From positions 1-8,652 of the forward strand of contig JAHFRS010000042.1 in assembly GCA_023266155.1 (NCBI GenBank): a stretch of 8,652 nt of DNA, in the 5' to 3' direction. Of this stretch, positions 1 through 6,953 are shown in pieces. This stretch comes from an archaeon (GTDB lineage Archaea; Nanobdellota; Nanobdellia; Woesearchaeales; GW2011-AR9). A program made the translations under genes and the position numbers. Under the pieces are notes generated by a model. The model was not told the DNA's origin, searched no databases, and worked only from the letters and a program-made list of their open reading frames with translations. The number at the start of each line of letters is the position of its first letter. Within the stretch, counting starts at the first letter, position 1.

Positions 1-18
1 CTCGGCAAGTATCCTGCA

Positions 19-40
19 CAGTGAAACAGCGATTTCACTG
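19..40. repeat. Perfect 8-bp hairpin (CAGTGAAA/TTTCACTG)
   Basis: The arms at 19-26 and 33-40 are exact reverse complements around a 6-nt loop (CAGCGA). It is the first branch inside the closing helix 11-18/75-82. Confidence 0.7.
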
Positions 41-41
41 G

Positions 42-72
42 CACACCAGCAAAGTCGTTGCTTTGCTGTGTG
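42..72. repeat. 12-bp hairpin with one bulge (CAGCAAAG/CTTTGCTG core)
   Basis: The core arms 47-54 and 61-68 pair perfectly across a 6-nt loop. The outer arms 42-45 and 69-72 continue the stem past a bulged C at 46. It directly follows the 19-40 hairpin and is the second branch of the putative three-way junction. Confidence 0.7.
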
Positions 73-167
73 TATGCAAGATGGGCGGGCATGAAGCCCA
101 CCGCGACGATACGAGCGCACATCGTTTGCTTCCCAAAGATACTTTCCGCCAGGAAAGCTACGAACCG

Positions 168-192
168 CAGTGAGTTTACAAAGCCCTCACTG
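168..192. repeat. Perfect 7-bp hairpin (CAGTGAG/CTCACTG)
   Basis: The arms 168-174 and 186-192 are exact reverse complements with an 11-nt loop. A GCGC/GCGC stem (193-196/202-205) abuts it, and a CTTTCC/GGAAAG hairpin (142-157) lies just upstream. Confidence 0.6.
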
Positions 193-349
193 GCGCTCTT
201 CGCGCTAAACAAATACCTACTTTCTTTACCCACTCCTAACCCACTGGACACCTTGCCGGGAGTGGCTCAATTCTGCAAAATAATGAGGAATAAAGCTGTA
301 ATAAGAGTTTTTCGTAAGCCATTCCCGCACTGGACAACCTCGGGTAGAA

Positions 350-357
350 TTTATATA
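350..357 (+). promoter_or_regulatory. Archaeal TATA box of the Bro-N gene
   Basis: TTTATATA begins 32 nt before the ATG at 382. Archaeal transcription normally starts about 26-28 nt downstream of the box centre, which puts the start at or within a few bases of that ATG, so the mRNA is probably leaderless. This supports 382 as the start rather than the upstream in-frame ATG at 58. The spacing agrees with the boxes at 7900-7907 and 8128-8135. Confidence 0.65.
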
Positions 358-381
358 GAAGTGAATTCTGTAGTTGTAAAC

Positions 382-1218
382 ATGGAAAGTAAAAATGCTC
401 TGGCAGTCTTTGAAGGAAAGCAAATTCGTAGAATATGGTACAAAGAAGAATGGTGGTTTGTCGTTGAGGATGTCGTAGCAGTTTTGACAGACTCAAAAGA
501 TCCCAAAGGGTACATTAAAGATATGCGCAGAAGGGATGAAATCCTATCACAAGGATGGGGGCAAATTGCCACCCCCCTTCCAATCCTCACCTTTGGCGGA
601 GTACAAAGTATTAATTGTGCCAACACCGAAGGTATTTTTAGGCTTATCCAATCAATCCCTTCACCAAAAGCCGAACCATTCAAGCTCTGGCTCGCCAAAG
701 TAGGCTACGAACGCATTCAGGAAATTGAAAATCCGGAATTGGCCCAGAAACGGATGAAAGAGATCTACGCCGCAAAGGGCTACTCTGAGGACTGGATTGA
801 AAAACGAATGAGGGGTATTGCTATCAGGGATGAATTGACCGACGAATGGAAGAAACGAGATGTGGGCACAGAAAGAGAATATGCTATCCTCACCGCAGAG
901 ATTTCTAAAGCCACATTTGGACTAACACCAAGCGAGTATAAACAACTCAAAGGCTTGAAAAGAGAAAACTTACGAGACCACATGAATGACCTAGAATTAA
1001 TTTTCTCCATGCTAGGGGAGCGAGTGACGACCGAAATCACCAGAAATAAAGCAGCACAGGATTTTAAGGAATGTTCCGATGCCGCTAAAGAAGGCGGTGA
1101 AGTAGCAGGTAGTGCCCGAAAAGATGCCGAACGAAGAATTGGTAAACCAATTGTCATCCCTGAAAATTATTTAATTGAGCCAGAAGGGAGAAAAAGAAAA
1201 CCAGTGGAACTTTCCTAG
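382..1218 (+). CDS. Bro-N domain protein (DinD / phage antirepressor-like)
   Basis: A 278-residue protein. Residues about 8-115 look like a Bro-N domain (WYKEEWWFVVEDVVAVL, then FGGVQSINCANTEGIFRLI and the KAEPFKLWLAKVGYERI helix). The C-terminal half (about 145-265) has the features of the DinD-like branch: IRDELTDEWKKR, EYAILTAEISKATFGL, ENLRDHMNDLELIFSMLGE, GGEVAGSARK and a final ENYL. Bro-N domains bind DNA, and relatives act as phage antirepressors or DNA-damage-inducible proteins. The exact role here is unknown. The frame is open back to 58, but the TATA box at 350 and the family-like start (MESKNALAVFEGKQIRRIW) favour 382. A GTG at 361 is possible but less likely. The gene ends 2 bp from the convergent ligase stop. 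The family is commonly spread by phages and plasmids, so horizontal acquisition is likely. The family call rests on remembered sequence patterns. Confidence 0.85.
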   Translation: MESKNALAVFEGKQIRRIWYKEEWWFVVEDVVAVLTDSKDPKGYIKDMRRRDEILSQGWGQIATPLPILTFGGVQSINCANTEGIFRLIQSIPSPKAEPFKLWLAKVGYERIQEIENPELAQKRMKEIYAAKGYSEDWIEKRMRGIAIRDELTDEWKKRDVGTEREYAILTAEISKATFGLTPSEYKQLKGLKRENLRDHMNDLELIFSMLGERVTTEITRNKAAQDFKECSDAAKEGGEVAGSARKDAERRIGKPIVIPENYLIEPEGRKRKPVELS

Positions 1219-1220
1219 GA

Positions 1221-2939
1221 TTATTTCATCCCATACATCTTCTCAATCTCTTTACTGGTCGTAGCCTGTTCGGCCTTCTTGTTCTCTCTGAACTGAAGAA
1301 AACGGGGAAAGCGTAATGCTAATCCGCTTCCACAGGTGTGAAAAGGACTCTTCGTCAACTCCGCACCCAACACTTCCACCACTATTTTTGGTTCAAACCA
1401 GACTTCCGGCTCCATTTCTTTTTTCACCTTCAGGCGCACCGGCCGTTGATTTACTTTATATTTACTCAATTTTTTTGGCAGCTCTGCCAATACTTCATCC
1501 GTCAATCCCGTTCCTAATTTACAGACGGTCTCAAAGACATCTTCTTTCTCATTGTACGCGGCACATAATAACGCGCCATAGGTTCCCGAACGTCTGCCTT
1601 GCCCATGATAGGCTCCCACAATGACCAGATCAAAAGTATCAGCCAAATCTTGTACATAATCTTTTTTCCACTTGATCCAGTTCCAGCCTCTGGTGCCCGC
1701 CTGATACTCGCCAGTTAAGGACTTGACGATAATGCCTTCATATTTCTCTGTAAGCATCTGTTGAAAAAATTCATTTAATTCCTCCACATCCTCGGTAACT
1801 ATTTTGTCTGCGAGTGTCACGTGCTTGCTTTTCCTCACAATCTTAGCCAGTCGTTCCATTCTTTGCTCGTATGGCAATAGCAGGAAAGATTTTCCATTCC
1901 AGAACAGCAGGTCAAACAGTTTCACCTGTATGGGGATATCTTTAACATATTGCTTCACATCATATTTCCTGCGCCGCTGCATCAACGTCTGAAAAGGCAA
2001 ATGCTGCCCCTCTTTATCGATGGCGATGATCTCACCTTCCATGATGAATTCTTTAGCTGAGACTTGTGTATCCAGCTCTTGGACCAAATCAGGGAATTGT
2101 AAGGTAATATTCTCCAAGCGGCGAGAAAAAAGGGTAATTTTTCCTTTAAGATCCTTATGTGCCTGCACTCGTTCACCGTCATATTTTGCTTCCACCGCTT
2201 TCTTCCCGGGAATCTTATCTTCAATCTCTTCCAGCTCATCCACGCGCTGACATAACATCATCTTAATTGGCCGGCCAACATGGATATCAATCTTTTCGAT
2301 GCCTTTAAGGCCTTTCTTAGCCAAGGTTTCGGCAATAATGCCCATGTCCGGACAGATGTTATAGGCGTGCTCTAACAGCGCTTTATTCTTCTTGTCATTG
2401 GTATAGGCCATGGATAATGCATCCAATAAAGTCATGTCGCCAGCGCCAAGGCGTAACGTACCCAACGCCATCCGGGCAACATATTTAGCGCCGCTGGGCG
2501 AGGCTTTCTGTAATAAAGAGATGAGCATATTGCTTTTAGCTTCCTGTGAACCTGTTCCCGTTAACGCGGCAATCTTATGCAACTTGTCAAATAATTCATG
2601 GAGAGTGAGTTTTCCCACCGGTATCAACGTCTGCGTCTTTTTCTGTAACACTCTTTCTGCCGTCAGTCCCACATCGCCAGTTTCCTGCATGATTTTCTGT
2701 GCTTTCCCCAACTCTACACCCGCAGCGATGGCCACCGATTTCAGAACTGATTTATCAGCGATTCCCAGTACTACTGCTTCATACTCGGATGAGATTTGCC
2801 CTAATATCAAGTAACAGACGACGGCAATGTCATCTACAGGAACCTTCACAAGAAATTCGGCCAAAATTTCCCGCATGGCGTTACCGGAAGATGTTTTCTC
2901 CAGTTCATTCAATATTTCTACTAATTTCTGAAATTCCAT
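1221..2939 (-). CDS. lig: ATP-dependent DNA ligase (archaeal replicative type)
   Basis: A 572-residue enzyme that seals nicks in duplex DNA through a ligase-AMP intermediate, joining Okazaki fragments and finishing repair. Residues 1-215 form the DNA-binding domain, about 216-430 the nucleotidyltransferase domain and about 431-572 the OB-fold domain. The nucleotidyltransferase motifs are intact: I at 252-257 (KYDGER, K252 adenylated), Ia LFSRRLENIT (270-279), III FIMEGEIIAID with E301, IIIa KLFDLLFWNG (340-349), IV YEGIIVKS (400-407) and V WIKWKKDY (421-428). The C-terminal ALRFPRFLQFRENK / QATTSKEI block matches motif VI. The length is normal for archaeal ligases. The frame extends upstream to 3059, but that part overlaps the end of the protease gene. 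The ATG at 2939 lies 2 nt after the protease stop and is preceded by a purine-rich GAGGAAGAG that can serve as ribosome binding site while also encoding the protease tail. The stop lies 2 bp from the convergent Bro-N gene. Confidence 0.96.
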   Translation of the reverse strand: MEFQKLVEILNELEKTSSGNAMREILAEFLVKVPVDDIAVVCYLILGQISSEYEAVVLGIADKSVLKSVAIAAGVELGKAQKIMQETGDVGLTAERVLQKKTQTLIPVGKLTLHELFDKLHKIAALTGTGSQEAKSNMLISLLQKASPSGAKYVARMALGTLRLGAGDMTLLDALSMAYTNDKKNKALLEHAYNICPDMGIIAETLAKKGLKGIEKIDIHVGRPIKMMLCQRVDELEEIEDKIPGKKAVEAKYDGERVQAHKDLKGKITLFSRRLENITLQFPDLVQELDTQVSAKEFIMEGEIIAIDKEGQHLPFQTLMQRRRKYDVKQYVKDIPIQVKLFDLLFWNGKSFLLLPYEQRMERLAKIVRKSKHVTLADKIVTEDVEELNEFFQQMLTEKYEGIIVKSLTGEYQAGTRGWNWIKWKKDYVQDLADTFDLVIVGAYHGQGRRSGTYGALLCAAYNEKEDVFETVCKLGTGLTDEVLAELPKKLSKYKVNQRPVRLKVKKEMEPEVWFEPKIVVEVLGAELTKSPFHTCGSGLALRFPRFLQFRENKKAEQATTSKEIEKMYGMK

Positions 2940-2941
2940 GG

Positions 2942-5900
2942 CTACTCTTCCTCCCGTATCAGGAAATAAATTCCTACTAGGATAGCAATGAGAACCAGCA
3001 AACCAAAGAAGACAAACTCTTTCGTCCCGAATGTTGGTGGGATGAGCTTGCCAAACCACGTTAACTCCAGTTCCGATCTGCCAGTAATCGCAAAATACGA
3101 GAAATGCTTTAATTTTGCTTCATACACCACTTCATTTTCTCCCCGGGCGCTTAAAGTGGTTGGCAGTTCTTTCCATTCTTTCCCTTCTAATGTATTTAAT
3201 TTGACGGTCTGCTCGATAAAATTGTTATCTTTCAGCCACGATTCTGGCACGATGAACGTGACCACCGCTCGTTTAACTTCATCATCCGTTAAGTCCACAT
3301 TCATTTCAAAGTATTGGTAGACACCTTTTACGTCCGGAATTTCTACAGGTTTTTCGCTGAATGTCGTAAACGTTAATACCGTTTCTTTACTGGTTTTGGA
3401 ATCAATCGTCAGTTGCCGTACAGGAATGCCTGCCTGACTCACTGTAATAAGATTTTTTCCCCCTTTAACGATACTGATTGGCTGAGAAAAAATTACCGGT
3501 TCTGCCGTGGGAACAACAGCTTGAGCTGCGGCAACAGCTTCCGCTTCCGTTGGAGTGGGAGTTTCTGGTGTTTTCACTGCCGGCGTTTCTGAAGCGGCTT
3601 GGCTCCCAATAGTACTACCACCACTTCCGCTACCACTCCCTCCACCGCCAGCCCCACCGCCCCCTCCACTGCCATCACCAGAGCCACTGGATGCCGCAGC
3701 TGCAGTGCTGAAGTTATATGATCCCGTTACATTACAATTTCCGACTGAATCACAGGAACTGATGTTGTAAAAGTAGGGTGTGGATGCCGTCAAACTGCTT
3801 AAAGATTGGCTGTGCGATGTTTTCCGTGAAAGACTGGTACTTAACGTTCCCAGAGAAAGAGATGTGCCATAATTCATCGACGAATTCGCCGGTTCGTTCG
3901 TCGTCCACGTGATGGTTGCAGCCGTCGCCGTGGGAGTTCCTGAACTGATGCTGCTGATGAACGGCAGCGTCGTATCCACGTTCAGAGTAAAGTTGGCCGG
4001 AGCAAAAGCAGTATAACCATCAGCATCCGATGTCAGACAATTCCAGCGATAATTCCCATCGGCAAGAGTTTTGCTGAATGTGCTTTCATTGGTCGTCCCA
4101 TTAATTCTGACCGTTTCATTCGCATGCCAGCTGCCGGTCCAGTTTCCATATAATGTGGCATTATACAATTCCCGATTATCCTGTGAGGTGCAATTAAACG
4201 TCACGCTGCTGGAAGAAGAATTGCTAAGGTCAGTCGGTCGATTTAGTGTCACGATGGGAGAAAAAATGTCAACAGTAAACGTCATGTTTTGCGTATTGTT
4301 AAGATTCCCGGCAGTATCATTGGCCAAGATCGCCAGAATATGGGAGCCATTTCCCAGCAGCGAAACATTATAGCTGATGAACCAGTATCCTGATTGGTTA
4401 GCAGCAGAAAGGTTGAATCCCGTTCCGCTGGAATTATCAAAACTGAATATGACATCATGCAGGTTCAGCAGATTGTCACGAATCGTCACATTAAATGTCT
4501 GATTGCTGGAAAGGAAGGTGAAATTCTGATTCGCAGCTGAATTTGCGGTTACTGTTGGCGCGGTGAAATCAACGGTAAACGTGATGTTGACGGTGCGATT
4601 ATAATTTCCGGCAGTGTCATTGACGAGAATGGTGACGATCTGTGCACCCTCCGCCAAAGAAGAAACATTATAACTGACAAGCCAATTTCCAGATTGGTTG
4701 ATGGCGGTGGCGTTAAAATTTGTTCCACTGGCATTATCAAAGCTCAAGAGTACCGTGTCAATGGCCAGAAGGGGTTCACGAACAGTAAGATTAAATGTTT
4801 GGTTGTCAGCCGTGCGACTAAAATTGCGGTCAGAAAGTGGTGTTAAGACGGTTACTGTCGGCGCCGTTCTGTCCACGATGAAATCAATGAACGACGTGCG
4901 GTTATAATTCCCGGCACTATCGTTAGCGAGAACGGTCATGGTCTGCCGCCCTTCCATCAGTCTCGTTAAATCTAAATTCATGTTCCAGTTCCCACTGACA
5001 TTGGTGGGAGTGACATTAAACGCTACTCCCGTCACATTGCTGAAACTGAATCGCACGGCATTGATATTTATCTCATTAATAGTGGCATTGAAAGCCTGCG
5101 TTCCGCTGCTGAGATTTGTGCCATTGACAGGATTTCTGATGGTAACGGCAGGAACAATCGTATCAATCGTTACCGTTCTGGTAATACTTATGCCCAGTGT
5201 TCCGACGGTATCATTGCCATAGACAAAGTAAGTATCGGCTCCATCCGCCAAACGGCCGACATTCAAATTAAACTGCGTGCCATTGACTTTGTTCATACTC
5301 AGGTTCGTCCTGGTACCATTATTATAACCCCATTCCAGCAAGGCATTGGTCAGGTTCACATCGGACGTGATATTGATTAACACGCTATTTGATCCCGTTA
5401 CAGAATTGTTTGCCGGATTGGTGATAGTATAATTCAGGAATGGTTGCAGTGCTGCCAAAATATCGATGCGGGAATAATTGCGGCCAGAATTGCTGGAATC
5501 GTCAATCAGTTTTCCTGTAATACGCAGCTTCGTTTTAATTTCATCCGGCGTTGGCGTGCGGCTGTAAGCTAAGCGGTAGTATTGGCGGAATAGAGCAATG
5601 GCGCCAGCGACGTGTGGAGCAGACATGGATGTCCCAGATAATGACGTTGTTCCTCCACCTATATATGGAGCAATAATCCCTGAACCGGGTGCCAACAGAT
5701 CAAGAATGGCGCCGCGATTATAGAGAATTCCATCGTTATCATCCACTGCTCCAACGGGAGTGGCGTTCTGCACGCAAGCAGGACTGCTGATGCCGTTGGT
5801 GAATCCACTATTTCCGGCACTCACGACCACACTGATATTCTTCCCCACGGCAGAATTGATGGAAGGGGCGAGAGCATCATCATTACAGTAGGAATTATAT

Positions 5901-6883
5901 GGCCCTCCCCCGCCGAGACTGATGCTGATAACCGAAATATTATATGTTGTGGCATTGCTGGTACACCAGTTGATGGCTGAAATCACGTCGGCCGTCGCAC
6001 AGGCGGCTGAAGAAGCATTATTACACACTTTCATGGCGACAATACGAGCATCTTTTGCCACGCCCGTGTAGGTGCTGAGATTTCCCGCTGCCGTTCCCGC
6101 GGTATGAGTTCCATGCCCATGATCATCTTCTGCAGTTAATGCTTCGGTCTTACTGCCGGCGCAACAAGCTTCATTATTGGCATTACAGAAACAATGCTGG
6201 TCAAGAATTTTATCCTGAAAAGCGGGATGATCAGTATCAATGCCCGTATCAATCATGCAGACAGTTTCCAGACGTCCACTGATATTATATCCACCAACAG
6301 ACAGGTTCCAGACATCATTAGCATTCATCAAAGGAACACTGACATCTAACGCAGGATGAAGGATGGTATTGTAATAAATCTTTTCCACCAAAGGATTATC
6401 CTGCAGTTTTTCTAAACCGGCGGTGGTCACCGTTCCACTAAAACCATTGATGGAAGAATATTGCCGAACGAGATCAAGGTCATAATCTTCTGCTGGGCTC
6501 TCTGATACTTCTTTGGTCTGTTCTTGAGAGGGTTCTTCCGGCTGTTCATCATTATTCATCGTCGGCGTTGCTCTTGCTGAAACCAGCACCGGAGTCTCGT
6601 CTCCTTTCAGAATCAGACTATCAAACACTTCCTGCCGTACTTTTTGCTGTACTTCCTGCGGTCTATTTTCCGGTGCTCCATCGGTAAGAATTGCGGGCAT
6701 CTTTTCTTTCTGCAGTCCTTCGTTCTTCAGCAGCACAATCACCGACGCTTCCCCATTGTGCTGAAGGTGTTCCAGAACTTCATGGTCCACTTGCACTGAA
6801 TGGGAATTACCAGAGATAAAACTAGCGAGAAGTACCAGTACGATTCCAATCACCCACCCCTTTCCGCTGATTCTCATAACCAT
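2942..6883 (-). CDS. Secreted, membrane-anchored S8 (subtilisin-like) protease with Ig-like repeats and a PGF-pre-PGF-like domain
   Basis: A 1313-residue surface serine protease. Order: signal peptide (about 1-28, core WVIGIVLVLLASFI); I9-like propeptide to about 180, interrupted by an acidic Pro/Glu/Ser insert (about 102-134); S8 domain with D212 (IDTGID), H257 (HGTHTAG), oxyanion N358 (SAGN) and S419 (GTSMSAPH); five Ig-like repeats of about 90-100 residues (487-971); a fibronectin III-like domain (972-1060); a Gly/Ser linker then a Thr/Pro/Ala linker (to about 1130); a PGF-pre-PGF-like domain (about 1131-1269, ending HFSYFAITG); and one transmembrane helix (about 1288-1309) with the tail REEE. 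The catalytic residues are complete. More than 50 N-x-S/T sequons lie between the catalytic domain and the fibronectin domain, and none in the C-terminal part, which suggests heavy N-glycosylation. The catalytic region has ten cysteines. The frame extends to a TTG at 6907. I chose the ATG at 6883 because it opens the signal peptide; the ATG at 6877 is equally compatible. Substrate unknown. Confidence 0.93.
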   Translation of the reverse strand: MVMRISGKGWVIGIVLVLLASFISGNSHSVQVDHEVLEHLQHNGEASVIVLLKNEGLQKEKMPAILTDGAPENRPQEVQQKVRQEVFDSLILKGDETPVLVSARATPTMNNDEQPEEPSQEQTKEVSESPAEDYDLDLVRQYSSINGFSGTVTTAGLEKLQDNPLVEKIYYNTILHPALDVSVPLMNANDVWNLSVGGYNISGRLETVCMIDTGIDTDHPAFQDKILDQHCFCNANNEACCAGSKTEALTAEDDHGHGTHTAGTAAGNLSTYTGVAKDARIVAMKVCNNASSAACATADVISAINWCTSNATTYNISVISISLGGGGPYNSYCNDDALAPSINSAVGKNISVVVSAGNSGFTNGISSPACVQNATPVGAVDDNDGILYNRGAILDLLAPGSGIIAPYIGGGTTSLSGTSMSAPHVAGAIALFRQYYRLAYSRTPTPDEIKTKLRITGKLIDDSSNSGRNYSRIDILAALQPFLNYTITNPANNSVTGSNSVLINITSDVNLTNALLEWGYNNGTRTNLSMNKVNGTQFNLNVGRLADGADTYFVYGNDTVGTLGISITRTVTIDTIVPAVTIRNPVNGTNLSSGTQAFNATINEININAVRFSFSNVTGVAFNVTPTNVSGNWNMNLDLTRLMEGRQTMTVLANDSAGNYNRTSFIDFIVDRTAPTVTVLTPLSDRNFSRTADNQTFNLTVREPLLAIDTVLLSFDNASGTNFNATAINQSGNWLVSYNVSSLAEGAQIVTILVNDTAGNYNRTVNITFTVDFTAPTVTANSAANQNFTFLSSNQTFNVTIRDNLLNLHDVIFSFDNSSGTGFNLSAANQSGYWFISYNVSLLGNGSHILAILANDTAGNLNNTQNMTFTVDIFSPIVTLNRPTDLSNSSSSSVTFNCTSQDNRELYNATLYGNWTGSWHANETVRINGTTNESTFSKTLADGNYRWNCLTSDADGYTAFAPANFTLNVDTTLPFISSISSGTPTATAATITWTTNEPANSSMNYGTSLSLGTLSTSLSRKTSHSQSLSSLTASTPYFYNISSCDSVGNCNVTGSYNFSTAAAASSGSGDGSGGGGGAGGGGSGSGSGGSTIGSQAASETPAVKTPETPTPTEAEAVAAAQAVVPTAEPVIFSQPISIVKGGKNLITVSQAGIPVRQLTIDSKTSKETVLTFTTFSEKPVEIPDVKGVYQYFEMNVDLTDDEVKRAVVTFIVPESWLKDNNFIEQTVKLNTLEGKEWKELPTTLSARGENEVVYEAKLKHFSYFAITGRSELELTWFGKLIPPTFGTKEFVFFGLLVLIAILVGIYFLIREEE

Positions 6884-6891
6884 AAAAAGCC

Positions 6892-6939
6892 TATACTCAC
6901 TGTACAACTTACTTTACTTTCCCCCCTATTGAGAGTATA
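6892..6939 (-). promoter_or_regulatory. Spacer with 7-bp inverted repeat and weak RBS/TATA-like signals upstream of the S8 protease
   Basis: The 70-nt spacer after sppA contains a perfect 7-bp inverted repeat (6892-6898/6933-6939, GAGTATA) separated by 34 nt. Its promoter-proximal arm ends 8 nt before the ATG at 6883 and overlaps a weak GTGAG Shine-Dalgarno-like site (6900-6896). The distal arm overlaps an ATATAC stretch that could be a poor secondary TATA box. A near-direct repeat (AGTGAGTA) also occurs at both ends. No strong promoter is visible, which favours readthrough from sppA. Confidence 0.3.
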
Positions 6940-6953
6940 TGTCCTTACTCACT

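Larger units (their letters stand above)
11..265. other. Hairpin-dense non-coding tract, possible structured RNA or recombination substrate
   Basis: I see no convincing gene here, but perfect inverted repeats follow one another with almost no gap. They are 19-26/33-40 (8 bp, 6-nt loop), 47-54/61-68 (8 bp, 6-nt loop, extended by 42-45/69-72 past one bulged C), 82-86/96-100 (5 bp), 106-110/121-125 (5 bp), 142-147/152-157 (6 bp, 4-nt loop), 168-174/186-192 (7 bp), 193-196/202-205 (4 bp) and 230-236/259-265 (7 bp). An outer helix 11-18/75-82 (7 of 8 pairs) encloses the first two. The density is far above what I expect by chance. The strand is unclear: the C14-A79 mismatch would be a G-U pair on the minus strand, while wobbles at 105/126 and 192/206 favour the plus strand. 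The tract may continue left of the window. I could not assign it to a known RNA family. It could also be a folded DNA substrate of a mobile element. Confidence 0.5.

Noticed and set aside
1..251. A minus-strand open frame from a GTG at 251 running off the left edge (83 codons, no stop)
   Set aside because: It overlaps the hairpin-dense tract exactly, has only a weak AT-rich stretch as promoter and encodes no motif I recognise. Open frames on both strands are common in structured, stop-poor DNA. It would become credible if it continued well past the window edge with homologues.
11..265. RNase P RNA in the hairpin tract
   Set aside because: A GAGCGCAC string (plus strand) and a GGAAAG string (minus strand) recall RNase P conserved regions, but GGAAAG is locked in a local hairpin, the universal 3' conserved region is absent and the order of elements does not fit.
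58..381. N-terminal extension of the Bro-N protein back to the ATG at 58
   Set aside because: The 108 extra residues do not look like the family, the tract is full of inverted repeats, and a TATA box at 350-357 places the transcript start near 382.
11..381. Group I or group II intron upstream of the Bro-N gene
   Set aside because: I could not find the group I P7 core pairing sequences or a group II domain V hairpin on either strand.
2940..3059. Upstream extension of the ligase frame to 3059
   Set aside because: It lies wholly inside the end of the protease gene in another frame, and the family-like N-terminus (MEFQKLVEILNELEKTSS) begins at 2939.
3518..3703. Low-complexity Pro-rich plus-strand frame around 3555-3770
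   Set aside because: It is the complement of the Gly/Ser-rich and Thr/Pro/Ala linkers of the protease, not a gene.
6884..6907. TTG at 6907 as start of the S8 protease
   Set aside because: It would put extra polar residues before the signal peptide, and ATGs at 6883 and 6877 directly precede the hydrophobic core.
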